From JACVRW01 sp963733885 (GTDB taxonomy: Bacteria > Actinomycetota > Thermoleophilia > Solirubrobacterales > Thermoleophilaceae), in contig CAVTES010000004.1 in the NCBI GenBank assembly GCA_963733885.1, positions 124,001-188,000 of the forward strand: a stretch of DNA of 64,000 nt, in the 5' to 3' direction. The position numbers and the translations under genes were made by a program. Position 1 is the first letter of the stretch. Each line of letters opens with the position of its first letter. Below the pieces are notes generated by a model, which was not told the DNA's origin, made no database searches, and saw only the letters and a list, made by a program, of their open reading frames with translations. Shown here in pieces: positions 1 through 8,887 of this stretch.

Positions 1-472
1 CGGCGAGCTCGCGAGCGAGCAGCGTCTGGGTGCGGATCGTGCGCCCGGCGAGCCAGGGGACGAGGCCGAAGATGGTGATCGGGAAGAACCAGTCGCTCGG
101 ATCGAAGATCAGCACGACCGTGCCGAGCGAGAGGAGCACGAGGGCAAGCGCGCGAAGCGCCCGGCGGCGGTCCAGATGGGCGCCCGCCGAGTACGACGCG
201 GTGGCCATCATCGCTATCGACACGAAGATGTAGGGCGGGGCGGTCAGGACCGCGGCGGAGAGCGGCATCCCGATGCCGCAGCAGAGGACCGGTACGAACG
301 GCTTGTCCCTGCGCCAGAGGAGCGAGAGCCCCATAACGGAGATCACCAGCAGGTTCAGGACGACCGATCCCTGGCGATCCGACGCGGTGAGCACGTTCAC
401 CCAGCCCGCGGCGATGAGCACCGCGACCAGCAGGCGGTCGAGCATGCGCCAGTCGCGGCCCAGCCTGGTCAC
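1..472 (-). CDS. Sensor histidine kinase, N-terminal membrane part (cut by window edge)
   Basis: An open frame begins with GTG at 472 and runs off the left edge of the window. Its start overlaps the stop of the upstream gene in a GTGA arrangement (TGA at 471-469), which implies translational coupling. The visible ~157 residues start with VTRLGRDWRMLDRLLVAVLI and hold about four hydrophobic segments separated by short charged loops, ending with a charged stretch (RTIRTQTLLARELA) that resembles the linker before a HisKA_3 dimerisation helix. This is the usual N-terminal sensor architecture of actinobacterial NarL-type two-component kinases. No catalytic part is inside the window, so the kinase call rests on the tandem position next to a clearly related gene and on the linker; it could be another membrane protein. 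Confidence 0.6.
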   Translation of the reverse strand, partial: MTRLGRDWRMLDRLLVAVLIAAGWVNVLTASDRQGSVVLNLLVISVMGLSLLWRRDKPFVPVLCCGIGMPLSAAVLTAPPYIFVSIAMMATASYSAGAHLDRRRALRALALVLLSLGTVVLIFDPSDWFFPITIFGLVPWLAGRTIRTQTLLARELA

Positions 473-1653
473 GACCCCGACCCCGTGAGCACCGGCGCCG
501 CCTCGTGCTCGATCGGGAGCCGGGCGCGGAGGGCGAACCACTCGCCCGACGGTCCGGCGTCCAGGAACCCGCCGTACAGCCTGGCCCTGTCCCTGAGCCC
601 GGGCAGGCGGTCCGACGCGCCGCCCTCGCGGTCGTCGCGCACGCCGAGCACGAGCTCGCGCTCTCCGTAGCGGACGAGCACCTGGGCCTTGGAGGCGCCC
701 TTCTCGGCAGCCGCCTCGAGCGCGTCCTGCACGATGCGGTACGCGGTGAGGTCGAGGCCGGGCGCGAGCGGGCGGGAATCCCCCTCCTCGCGCACCGTCA
801 CGTCGAGGCCGCCTTCGCGCGCGAGTTCAACGAGCGCTTGGAGACGCCCCAGCCCTGGCTGTGGCGCCAGCTCGGGCGTGTCGCCGTCGCGCCGCAGCAC
901 GCCGAGCAGCCGGCGCATCTCCACGAGCGCGTCGCGACCCGTCTCCTCGATCGCGGCGAAGGCGCGCTCTGCGCGCTCCGGCTCGCCGGCGGCGAGCACG
1001 CGCGGCACGGTCTCCGCCTGGACGACCATGGCGCTGACGCTGTTCGCGACCACGGCCTGGAGCTCCGAGGCGATCCGCTCGCGCTCGATCTCGACCGCAG
1101 TTCGGCCGCGATCCGCGCGCTGCCGCTCGATCTGCTCGGTTTTCTCCCGCAGCTCACTCTGCAGTCGTGCCCGGCTGCGCAGGGCGCGCCCGACGAGGGC
1201 GGGCAGGCTGAAGAGGAGGAAGAACCAGAAGAAGTACTCGGCACGCTCGAGCCCGCCCTCGACGGTCAGGGCGATCCCGCTTCCGACCATCACCACCGGG
1301 AACGCGATCCGGAACACCTGCGGATCCGCGTAGCGCCCGATCGAATAGAGCAGGAGCATCGCCGCGAGGAAGTGCACGGTCGTGTCCTGCGTGAGGAAGC
1401 CGCCGGCCACCGCCTGCAGCGCCGTCGGAACCGCGAACAGGACCGCGGCGACCAGCGGGGCGCGGCGCCGCCAGGCAATGGCCGACTGCGCCGCGATCCC
1501 GGCGGCGACGGTGACCGGGACGTTGTCGCCCCTCGAGGGCACCGTGAAGACCTCGATCACCGTGGCCACGACGAACAGCGCCGCCAGCGCGATGTCGGCG
1601 CGGAACGGGTCCATCGCCCGTACCCGCGCTTGCATGCTCCGCAGCCAGTTCAC
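469..1653 (-). CDS. Sensor-kinase-like protein lacking the phospho-acceptor His (pseudokinase)
   Basis: About 394 residues. The N-terminal third carries five to six membrane segments, followed by a coiled linker (SELREKTEQIERQR) and a HisKA_3/HATPase_c pair. In HisKA_3 kinases the dimerisation helix reads ERIARELHDVVAHS; here it reads ERIASELQAVVANS, so the histidine is Gln (near residue 199, nt 1057-1059). The ATPase N-box also looks altered: YRIVQDALEAAAEKG, where active family members have an Asn after the EAL. A late glycine-containing motif (GLRDRARLYGG) persists. I chose GTG at 1653 because GGAGG lies 12 nt upstream (1666-1670); ATG at 1635 is the alternative. The frame stays open further upstream to 1968 but there it is antisense to the next gene. 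It overlaps the following kinase gene by 4 bp. It may be a regulatory partner of that second kinase; this is inference. Confidence 0.75.
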   Translation of the reverse strand: MNWLRSMQARVRAMDPFRADIALAALFVVATVIEVFTVPSRGDNVPVTVAAGIAAQSAIAWRRRAPLVAAVLFAVPTALQAVAGGFLTQDTTVHFLAAMLLLYSIGRYADPQVFRIAFPVVMVGSGIALTVEGGLERAEYFFWFFLLFSLPALVGRALRSRARLQSELREKTEQIERQRADRGRTAVEIERERIASELQAVVANSVSAMVVQAETVPRVLAAGEPERAERAFAAIEETGRDALVEMRRLLGVLRRDGDTPELAPQPGLGRLQALVELAREGGLDVTVREEGDSRPLAPGLDLTAYRIVQDALEAAAEKGASKAQVLVRYGERELVLGVRDDREGGASDRLPGLRDRARLYGGFLDAGPSGEWFALRARLPIEHEAAPVLTGSGS

Positions 1654-1761
1654 GGGATCAAAGTACCTCCGGGGAGGCGCTCCGGCATCGTCCGAAAGGA
1701 TGACCCCAAATCCGCGTCCAGGCCGATGCGCCGCGGCGAGGGCGGTGGCAGTCTCGTCGCC

Positions 1762-2214
1762 ATGGCCGAGTGGACGACAAGCATGCAGGCAAACGCGCAC
1801 CCCGAGCAGGTGCTGGATGTGCTCACGGACCCCGACGCGATCCGGCGCTGGGCCCCGATCGACTTCGATGTCGAGGACCTCGACGGAGCACGGCTGGCCG
1901 CGGGCAGCACCGCGCGCGTGAGCGGCAAGCTGGCCGGTGTCCGGGTGGGCTTCGACGTGGAGGTCCACGCAGCCGACGAGGACGGTGTGGAGCTCACCGC
2001 CGATGGGCCGATCGGGTTCGACGTCCGCTACGACTTCGCCCCGGCGGCCGGCGGCAGCGAGCTCAGGGCGACGGTCTCGCTGCGCCGCGGCGGCGGTATC
2101 ACCGGCCGCCTCCTCTCGCAGGCGACCGCCGCCTTGCTGTCCGCGGGCGCGCTCGATGGCGCCGCGCGGGGCATCGCGCGCGCCGCCGAGCAGCCGGTCC
2201 TAGCCGCCATCTAG
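1762..2214 (+). CDS. SRPBCC-family (polyketide cyclase/CoxG-like) protein
   Basis: A 150-residue protein starting MAEWTTSMQANAHPEQVLDV. The N-terminal pattern (strand, then helix with PEQVLDVLTDPDAIRRWAP) is typical of the START/SRPBCC helix-grip fold, and the following alternating strands (SGKLAGVRVGFDVEV, GVELTADGPIGFDVRY, GSELRATVSLRRG) and the long C-terminal helix complete it. Length fits single-domain SRPBCC proteins, which bind hydrophobic ligands; no ligand can be named from the sequence. It is transcribed divergently from the kinase-like gene across a 108-bp gap and converges with the LysR gene, leaving only 9 bp between stops. ATG at 1762 was taken as the start because the fold begins there, although the frame is open much further upstream. 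Confidence 0.75.
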   Translation: MAEWTTSMQANAHPEQVLDVLTDPDAIRRWAPIDFDVEDLDGARLAAGSTARVSGKLAGVRVGFDVEVHAADEDGVELTADGPIGFDVRYDFAPAAGGSELRATVSLRRGGGITGRLLSQATAALLSAGALDGAARGIARAAEQPVLAAI

Positions 2215-2223
2215 CTGGCGGGC

Positions 2224-3174
2224 TCAGGCGGCTGCCACGGCCGCGCCGGAGGGAAGCTCGAAGCGGGCGGCGACCTCGTCGAGGATCGCCAGCATCGCGT
2301 GGGTGGCTGGGGAGCGGTAACGCCCGGCGAGCGTGGCTGCGGCGATCCGGCGCGCCGGAGCATCGGGGCCCAGCGAGCGGATAACGATGTCCTCACGAAC
2401 GTTCGTGAGCGAAAGTCCCGGCAGCAGCGAGATCCCCACGCCCGCCGCGACCAGTCCCTGGACGACGTTGTAGTCATCGGACCGGAAGCCGACCCTCGGC
2501 TTGAAGCCCGCCGCCAGGCAGGCGGTCTCGTGGAAGCGGCCGCACCAGCTGTGGTTGCCGCTCTCCTGGATCCAGGTCTCGTCCGAGAGGTCCTTCAGGC
2601 GGACGCGCGGCTTGTTGGCGGCGGGGTGGCCGAGCGGGAGCGCCAGGTACATCGGGTCGTCGACCAGCCGGTGCAGCTCGATGCCCTCGTAGAAGCGCTC
2701 GAGCTCGGGCTGGTTGTACTCGCCATACTCGAAAACGATCGCCACCTCGAGCTCCGCGGCACGCAGCATCTGCGCCGCCTCCTCTGGCTCGCGCTCCACG
2801 AAGCTGAGCTCGACCTCCGGATGGCGTTGGGTGAAGAGCGCCACGGCCGGAGGCAGCAGCGAGGCGCCTGCGGTCGGGAAGGATGCGAGCCTGACCCGTC
2901 CGCCGCGGATTCCGGCCATCGCCTCGAGCTCCGCCTCCGCGGCCGCCAGGCGGGCCAGCACCACCTCGGCGTGGTCCACAAGGGCGCTGCCGGCCTCGGT
3001 GAGCCGCACCCCGCGGGGCGTCCGGTCAACGAGCGTGGCGCCGGCGCGCTTCTCGAGCGCGGCGACCTGCTGCGAGATGGCGGGCTGCGTGTAGGAGAGC
3101 GCCTCGGCGGCGGCGGAGAACGAGCCCTGTTCGGCGACCGCCTTGAGGACCCTCAGCTGCTTGACGTCGAGCAT
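2224..3174 (-). CDS. LysR-family transcriptional regulator
   Basis: A 316-residue protein with the classic LysR layout: winged helix-turn-helix at residues ~1-60 (LKAVAEQGSFSAAAEALSYT, then QPAISQQVAALEKRAGATLV), a linker helix, and a periplasmic-binding-like effector domain from ~90 to the end (GGRVRLASFPTAGASLLPPA; GVGISLLPGL). The length is normal. It reads away from a small conserved gene (3274-3564) with 99 bp between the start codons, the common arrangement in which a LysR protein controls its divergent neighbour and itself. The gap contains a repeated GAGCTTAT sequence that could be its binding site. The effector is unknown. Confidence 0.93.
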   Translation of the reverse strand: MLDVKQLRVLKAVAEQGSFSAAAEALSYTQPAISQQVAALEKRAGATLVDRTPRGVRLTEAGSALVDHAEVVLARLAAAEAELEAMAGIRGGRVRLASFPTAGASLLPPAVALFTQRHPEVELSFVEREPEEAAQMLRAAELEVAIVFEYGEYNQPELERFYEGIELHRLVDDPMYLALPLGHPAANKPRVRLKDLSDETWIQESGNHSWCGRFHETACLAAGFKPRVGFRSDDYNVVQGLVAAGVGISLLPGLSLTNVREDIVIRSLGPDAPARRIAAATLAGRYRSPATHAMLAILDEVAARFELPSGAAVAAA

Positions 3175-3178
3175 AACT

Positions 3179-3219
3179 CGAGCTTATCGAAGCCAGCAGA
3201 AGTTCGAATTTGAGCTTAT
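3179..3219. promoter_or_regulatory. Repeated GAGCTTAT boxes between LysR gene and its divergent neighbour
   Basis: CGAGCTTAT occurs at 3179-3187 and TGAGCTTAT at 3211-3219, 32 bp apart, about three helical turns, so both would face the same side of the DNA. The first copy is part of a near palindrome ATAACTCGAGCTTAT (3174-3187 region) that overlaps the LysR start codon. LysR proteins bind paired sites with this kind of phasing. Assignment as operator is inference from position and spacing. Confidence 0.4.
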
Positions 3220-3273
3220 GGCCTGGATCGGCGAAAATGTTCGAGGAACATCAAACGGAATGAAGGGGACCCA

Positions 3274-3564
3274 ATGACCGACAAGACACTCACCATCCGC
3301 CGCGCTGATACCTCCGACAACGGTGCGCTCGTGCGCCTCGCAGCCCTCGACAGCGCCTCACCGCCGACTGGCGAAGCCCTGCTGGCCGAGGTGGCGGGCG
3401 AGCTGTGGGCCGCCGTCGAGGTCGACTCGGGCGCCGCGATTGCCGACCCGTTCCGGCCGAGCGGCGAGCTTGTGGACCTGCTCCGCCTTCAGGCGTCGCT
3501 GGAAGCCGGTGCCGAGCGCTCGGAGCGGCGCTCACTGGCGCGGTTGCTCCTCCGCGCGGCCTAG
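3274..3564 (+). CDS. Small conserved actinobacterial protein with acetyltransferase-like N-terminus
   Basis: A 96-residue protein, start ATG preceded by AAGGGGA at a good distance. It opens with LTIRRADTSDNGALVRLAAL, a pattern like the first strand and helix of GNAT acetyltransferases, followed by a central strand pair (GELWAAVEVDSGAAIADPFRP) and an Arg-rich C-terminal helix. It is far too short to contain the acetyl-CoA-binding half of GNAT enzymes, so it is unlikely to be an active acetyltransferase. Small proteins of this type recur in actinobacteria to my recollection, with no known role. It is divergent from the LysR gene and may be its target. Confidence 0.65.
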   Translation: MTDKTLTIRRADTSDNGALVRLAALDSASPPTGEALLAEVAGELWAAVEVDSGAAIADPFRPSGELVDLLRLQASLEAGAERSERRSLARLLLRAA

Positions 3565-3574
3565 TGTCCGCGGA

Positions 3575-3600
3575 GGCCGGGGAAGGCGGCCAGCCCGGCC
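3575..3600. terminator. Hairpin between convergent genes
   Basis: GGCCGGG at 3575-3581 pairs perfectly with CCCGGCC at 3594-3600 across a 12-nt loop. It sits between the stop of the small gene (3564) and the stop of the convergent SAH-hydrolase-like gene (3626), where a bidirectional terminator is expected. No T-tract follows on either strand, so in this GC-rich background the call is weak. Confidence 0.3.
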
Positions 3601-3625
3601 AGGGCGGCGAGCGGCGCGAGCCGCC

Positions 3626-4795
3626 TCATTCCCCGCCCCACGAGCTCAGGTATGCCTCCTGATCGGGGGTGAGCGAATCGATCTCGACGCCGAGAGACTC
3701 CAGCTTTAGGCGGGCGATCTCGGCGTCGAGCTCCGGCGGCATGGGCAGCACGCGGTGCTCCAGCTCGCTGCCGTTCAGGGTGAGGTGCTCCACGGCAAGG
3801 GCGAGGTTCGCGAAGCTCATGTCCATCACGGCCGCCGGGTGCCCCTCTCCGGCGGCCAGGTTCACTACCCGGCCCTGCGCCAGCAGGTTAAGACGACGTC
3901 CCTCGTTCACTTCGTATTGCTCGACCAGTGGAAGCACCTCTCGTACCTTCCCTCCCGCCAGGTCGCGCAAACCGGGGAGGTCGATCTCCACGTCGAAGTG
4001 TCCGGCGTTCGCCAGCACGGCCCCGTCCTTCATGCGCTCCATGTGCTCGCGCCGCACGACCCCGCGCGAGCCGGTCACCGTGACGAACAGATCTCCCCAT
4101 TCTGCGGCCTGGAGCGCGGGCATCGCCTCGTAGCCGTCCATGCGCGCCTCGAGCGCCCGCATCGGATCGACCTCGCAGACGATTACGTGCGCTCCGGCGC
4201 CGCGGGCGCGCTGCGCGATCCCCTTGCCCGTCGCGCCGTAGCCGAACAGCACCAGTGTGCGGCCGGCCAGGAGCAGGTTGGTGGCGCGGAGGATGCCGTC
4301 CAGGACGGACTGGCCGGTGCCGTAGCGGTCGTTGAAGGTGCGCTCGGTGCGGGATTCGTTGACGGCGATGACGGGACAGGTGAGCTTGCCATCGGCCTCG
4401 AGGCGCCGCAGCCGGAGCAGGCCCGTGGTCGTCTCCTCGGCGCCTCCGCGCACGGGGCGCTCCCAGCGATGAAGCAGCACGAGCAGGTCCGCGCCGTCGT
4501 CGAGCGTGATGTCGGGCCCCCACTCCGCCAGCGACGCGACGTGCTGGGCGTAGCGCTCCGCGTCCTCACCGCGCCGCGCCAGCACGGGTATGCCGTCCTC
4601 GACCAGGGCCGCGGCGACCTCGTCCTGCGTCGTGAGGGGGTTGGCCGAGCACAATCCGACCTCGGCGCCGCCCGCCGCCAGCGCCTTCATGAGGTTCGCG
4701 GTCTCCGACGTTACGTGGAGACATGCAGCGACCTTGATGTCGGCGAGCGGCGCCTCCTTCTCGAACCGCTCGCGGATCGAGCGGAGGACCGGCAT
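3626..4795 (-). CDS. Second S-adenosylhomocysteine hydrolase (short, Thermotoga/archaeal-type)
   Basis: About 389 residues from the first ATG. Family motifs are clear: substrate loop ACLHVTSETANLMKAL, the CSANPLTTQDEVAAAL region, the NAD Rossmann motif FGYGATGKGIAQRARG with acidic EVDP at the next strand end, and AGHFDVEIDL. It lacks the ~40-residue insertion and the C-terminal KxDHYRY tail of its neighbour, as in the shorter Thermotoga/archaeal branch, some of which use related nucleosides such as S-inosylhomocysteine. The start is uncertain: in-frame sequence upstream of ATG 4795 still looks like the family N-terminus (ADPSLAQAGRARVEWAEGQ) back to about 4860, but contains no ATG, GTG or TTG, only ATT. 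The true start may be a rare ATT codon close to the stop of the upstream gene, or the N-terminus has been shortened. It is likely co-transcribed with the full-length enzyme 67 bp upstream. Confidence 0.85.
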   Translation of the reverse strand: MPVLRSIRERFEKEAPLADIKVAACLHVTSETANLMKALAAGGAEVGLCSANPLTTQDEVAAALVEDGIPVLARRGEDAERYAQHVASLAEWGPDITLDDGADLLVLLHRWERPVRGGAEETTTGLLRLRRLEADGKLTCPVIAVNESRTERTFNDRYGTGQSVLDGILRATNLLLAGRTLVLFGYGATGKGIAQRARGAGAHVIVCEVDPMRALEARMDGYEAMPALQAAEWGDLFVTVTGSRGVVRREHMERMKDGAVLANAGHFDVEIDLPGLRDLAGGKVREVLPLVEQYEVNEGRRLNLLAQGRVVNLAAGEGHPAAVMDMSFANLALAVEHLTLNGSELEHRVLPMPPELDAEIARLKLESLGVEIDSLTPDQEAYLSSWGGE

Positions 4796-4862
4796 CTGCC
4801 CCTCCGCCCACTCGACCCGCGCCCGCCCGGCCTGGGCGAGCGACGGGTCGGCAATGTCGGCT

Positions 4863-6283
<1,421 letters not shown>

Positions 6284-6287
<4 letters not shown>

Positions 6288-6706
6288 GCGGGAGTGTTCT
6301 CCAGTGGTTTCGGGGCCGTGCGCGAGGGCGCGGGCTGGCCCGCGCCGGAGCGATCATTTCCAAGGGCGAGCAGGCGCTCGTGCTTCTCCTGCTCCCAGCG
6401 GAGCCAGTCGCCGGAGTCGATCCCCTCGGGACGCTCCGGGCGTTCCTCGAACCAGCGGTCGAGGGCGTCGCGCAGCTCGCTGTCGGAGGCGAAGCGACGG
6501 GCGAACGCCACGTCCGAGAGGGCGCACTCGAACCGGGCGAGCAGCTCACGCAGCGTTCGCAGGCGCTGCAGCTCGCCCGGCCCGAAGACGCGGTAGCCGG
6601 ACGGCGTGCGCGGGAGCTCGATCAGCCCCGCGCTCTCTATGTAGCGCAGCATTCGCGGCGACCACCCCGTGGTCTCCGCAGCCTGATTGATCGTCAGCCC
6701 TTCCAT
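6284..6706 (-). CDS. MerR-family regulator upstream of ahcY
   Basis: A 140-residue protein with an N-terminal MerR helix-turn-helix and wing (TINQAAETTGWSPRMLRYIE, then GYRVFGPGELQRLRTLREL, residues ~4-60), followed by a helical segment and a basic, proline-rich tail. There is no recognisable metal-binding cysteine set, so it is not a metal sensor of the MerR/CueR kind. ATG 6706 was chosen; an in-frame TTG lies at 6715. The 4-bp overlap with ahcY suggests that it controls the methyl-cycle genes and itself through the palindrome at 6718-6737. The ligand is unknown. Confidence 0.88.
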
Positions 6707-6717
6707 CGCGAGCAAAG

Positions 6718-6737
6718 CTTAACACGGTTGTGTCAAG
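6718..6737. promoter_or_regulatory. 20-bp palindrome upstream of the MerR-ahcY operon
   Basis: Read on the minus strand the site is CTTGACACAACCGTGTTAAG: arms CTTGACAC and GTGTTAAG match at 7 of 8 positions with a 4-bp centre. It begins 11 bp upstream of the MerR ATG and includes a TTGACA that could serve as a -35 element. MerR regulators typically bind such palindromes in promoters, so autoregulation is likely; no good -10 is visible at the right spacing. Confidence 0.5.
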
Positions 6738-6785
6738 GTTTGCCCGGCAGCGGGGCCCTCGAGATGCTCGAACAGGTGCTCAGCG

Positions 6786-7826
6786 TCATCCCAGCGCGGC
6801 CTTGATGCGCTCGATCGGCTCGACCGGCGTCGGGTCCACGCCGTCGAGCGCCGCTAGGTAGACGCTCACGAGGTCGCCGAGCAGCACGTGAGACAGAACG
6901 CGCTCCAGGCGGCTGTCGCCGCGCGCCTCGACTCGCACCACGGGTGCGCCGGCGCGCTCGACCTCGCCCGCTGTCAACTCGATCCGCCTGTGTACACGCG
7001 GGTGCTGGTCGGGGTCCTCGAGGAAAACGGCCGAGAGCGGCGCGCGGTCGCGGCCGCGTCCCCAGCCGCAGATCTCGTTGTGAGTCGCCTCGGGCAGCTC
7101 GCTCCAGAACGCAGCGGCGTCCGCGTTCTCGTTCAGCTGGGTCTTCCAGCGACGGGCCGGGGCGGACGTCGGCCCTGCGCCGTGCACCACCGGCAGCGTG
7201 CCCTGGAGCGCACGGGCGATCGCTTTGGCCTGAGAGTCCTCCGGCGACTCGGGGCCCCATTCCTCGACGAGCCGCTCGAGCAGCGCGGTGGCGGTGTCGA
7301 TCTCCGAGTGGACGCCGGGGGCCGCCCCGCATAGGGAGGCGCATTCCAGAGTGGCGACGATCATGTAGAGCACGGCGGCGCGCGGCTGCATGCCGGCTGG
7401 CACGCCGATCACGGGAACCGACTCCTCGCGCGCGAGCTCGGCCAGCTTCCCGCCGGTGGTGAGCGCAACGCGGCCCGCCCCTGTGGCGCCGGCGGCCTCG
7501 AAGCAGGCGAGCGCCTCCTCGGTGTCGCCCGAGTAGCTCGCGCAGAGGATGAGGCTGTCCGGGTGGGTCCAGGCCTCGAGCGCGTAGCCACGCACGGTGG
7601 TGATCGGGCGGGTGGCGCGGTCGCCGAGCGCGGCGGCGGCGAGGTCGCCTCCGATGGCCGAGCCGCCCATGCCGCAGACCACGAGCCCGCCGGGCCGGTC
7701 GCGCGTGCCGATGCCGGCCGACTGCGCGCGCCAGAGGGCGTCGCCGAGCTGTAGCGGCTGAGCAAGGACGTCGCCGAGCATGTGCCGCGGGTCGACGGCC
7801 TCGATGCTCTGGCGGTCGAGTGTCAT
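6786..7826 (-). CDS. Bifunctional phosphoglucose/phosphomannose isomerase
   Basis: A 346-residue SIS-domain protein. The first SIS domain has the sugar-phosphate loop VVCGMGGSAIGGDL (residues ~49-62) and SYSGDTEEALA (~96-106); the second half carries KTQLNENADAAAFWSELPE and SHVLLGDLVSVYLA, typical of the archaeal/actinobacterial PGI/PMI family that interconverts glucose-6-P or mannose-6-P with fructose-6-P. It is too short and of a different family from classical Pgi. Its ATG overlaps the stop of the nucleotidyltransferase gene (ATGA), which places it in the sugar-nucleotide operon and suggests a role in supplying hexose phosphates for glycan synthesis. Confidence 0.9.
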   Translation of the reverse strand: MTLDRQSIEAVDPRHMLGDVLAQPLQLGDALWRAQSAGIGTRDRPGGLVVCGMGGSAIGGDLAAAALGDRATRPITTVRGYALEAWTHPDSLILCASYSGDTEEALACFEAAGATGAGRVALTTGGKLAELAREESVPVIGVPAGMQPRAAVLYMIVATLECASLCGAAPGVHSEIDTATALLERLVEEWGPESPEDSQAKAIARALQGTLPVVHGAGPTSAPARRWKTQLNENADAAAFWSELPEATHNEICGWGRGRDRAPLSAVFLEDPDQHPRVHRRIELTAGEVERAGAPVVRVEARGDSRLERVLSHVLLGDLVSVYLAALDGVDPTPVEPIERIKAALG

Positions 7827-8887
7827 GACATGACCTGCCCGGCCTCGACGTGTTCCCCGGACCGGATCTCGGCGCCGGGATCGATGCGGGCCCCCTCCCC
7901 GATCGTGGCGCCGTCACCGATCACCGCTCCCGCGCCCACCACCGCGCCCGGCATCACGCGGGCGCCCTCACCCACCCGCACGCGCGTCGCGAGCACGCTC
8001 TCCACCACGGCGGCGTCGGCGCCCACGATCACGCGGTCGTGCAGCACCGAGCGCTCGATGCGCGAGTCGCTTCCCACAGAGCAGTGCCGCCCGAGCACCG
8101 CCTGCGGCCCCACATGAGCGCCGGACAGGAGGCACCCGTCGTAGACGAGCGAGCCGGTCTCGTCCCGCGGCGGCAGCTTGGAGCGGACGCGCCCGGCCAG
8201 CAGGTCCCAGGTCGCCTCCAGGTAGCGCTCGGGCGTACCGATGTCGATCCAGTAGCCGGCGGCCGGGAAGCCGTACAGCCCGTCGCCCACGAGAGCCGGG
8301 AAGATCTCGCGCTCGAATGAGACCGCGCGGCCGGCCGGAATGGCCTCGACCACCTCGCGCTCCACAACGTACGCGCCGGCGTTGATCCGGTTGGTCGGCG
8401 CTTCTTCCTGCGTCTTCTCGAGGAACGCCTCGACCCTCCCGTCGTCGTCGGTCGGAACGACGCCGTAGCTCGTTGTGTCCTCCACCGGGTGGAGGGCGAG
8501 CGTGACCCGGGCGCCGGAGCGCTCGTGCTCGGCCAGCTCGCCCGTCAGGTCGATGTCCGTCAGCACGTCGCCGTTGAGCACGAAGAGGCGCTCGTCGAGC
8601 AGGTCCTCGTCGTATGCCAGGCGCACCGGGCCCGCCGTGCCCAGCGGCTCGGCCTCGGTCACGTAGCGCAGCCGCATTCCGTCGTAGATGTCCCCGAGGA
8701 CGCGCTTGACGTCGTCCGACATGAACCCGCAGGAGAGGATCACCTCGTCCACGCCGTGCGAGTGCGCCCAGTCGAGCATGAACGAAAGGAACGGCCGGCC
8801 CGCCAGCGGCATGATGGGCTTGGGCGTGGTGTAGGTGAGCGGGCGGAGCCGCGTGCCCTCGCCCCCGGCCAGCACGAGCGCCTGCAC
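7823..8887 (-). CDS. Sugar-1-phosphate nucleotidyltransferase with left-handed beta-helix tail (mannose-1-P guanylyltransferase-like)
   Basis: About 354 residues. The Rossmann-like catalytic domain starts with VQALVLAGGEGTRLRPLT and PKPIMPLAGRP, contains the LFVLNGDVLTDIDLTG metal/sugar site and the INAGAYV strand, and covers ~1-235. The C-terminus is a hexapeptide-repeat helix (GADAAVVESVLATRVRVGEGA and similar). This domain order is shared by GDP-mannose and glucose-1-P nucleotidyltransferases, so the nucleotide is not certain. GTG at 8887 is the start because the family N-terminus begins there; it overlaps the TAG of the upstream UDP-glucose dehydrogenase gene by one base. Stop overlaps the PGI/PMI start. 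Confidence 0.88.
   Translation of the reverse strand: MQALVLAGGEGTRLRPLTYTTPKPIMPLAGRPFLSFMLDWAHSHGVDEVILSCGFMSDDVKRVLGDIYDGMRLRYVTEAEPLGTAGPVRLAYDEDLLDERLFVLNGDVLTDIDLTGELAEHERSGARVTLALHPVEDTTSYGVVPTDDDGRVEAFLEKTQEEAPTNRINAGAYVVEREVVEAIPAGRAVSFEREIFPALVGDGLYGFPAAGYWIDIGTPERYLEATWDLLAGRVRSKLPPRDETGSLVYDGCLLSGAHVGPQAVLGRHCSVGSDSRIERSVLHDRVIVGADAAVVESVLATRVRVGEGARVMPGAVVGAGAVIGDGATIGEGARIDPGAEIRSGEHVEAGQVMS

Noticed and set aside
3274..3564. Calling the 96-residue protein an active GNAT acetyltransferase
   Set aside because: Only the first strand and helix resemble GNAT; the acetyl-CoA-binding half is absent.
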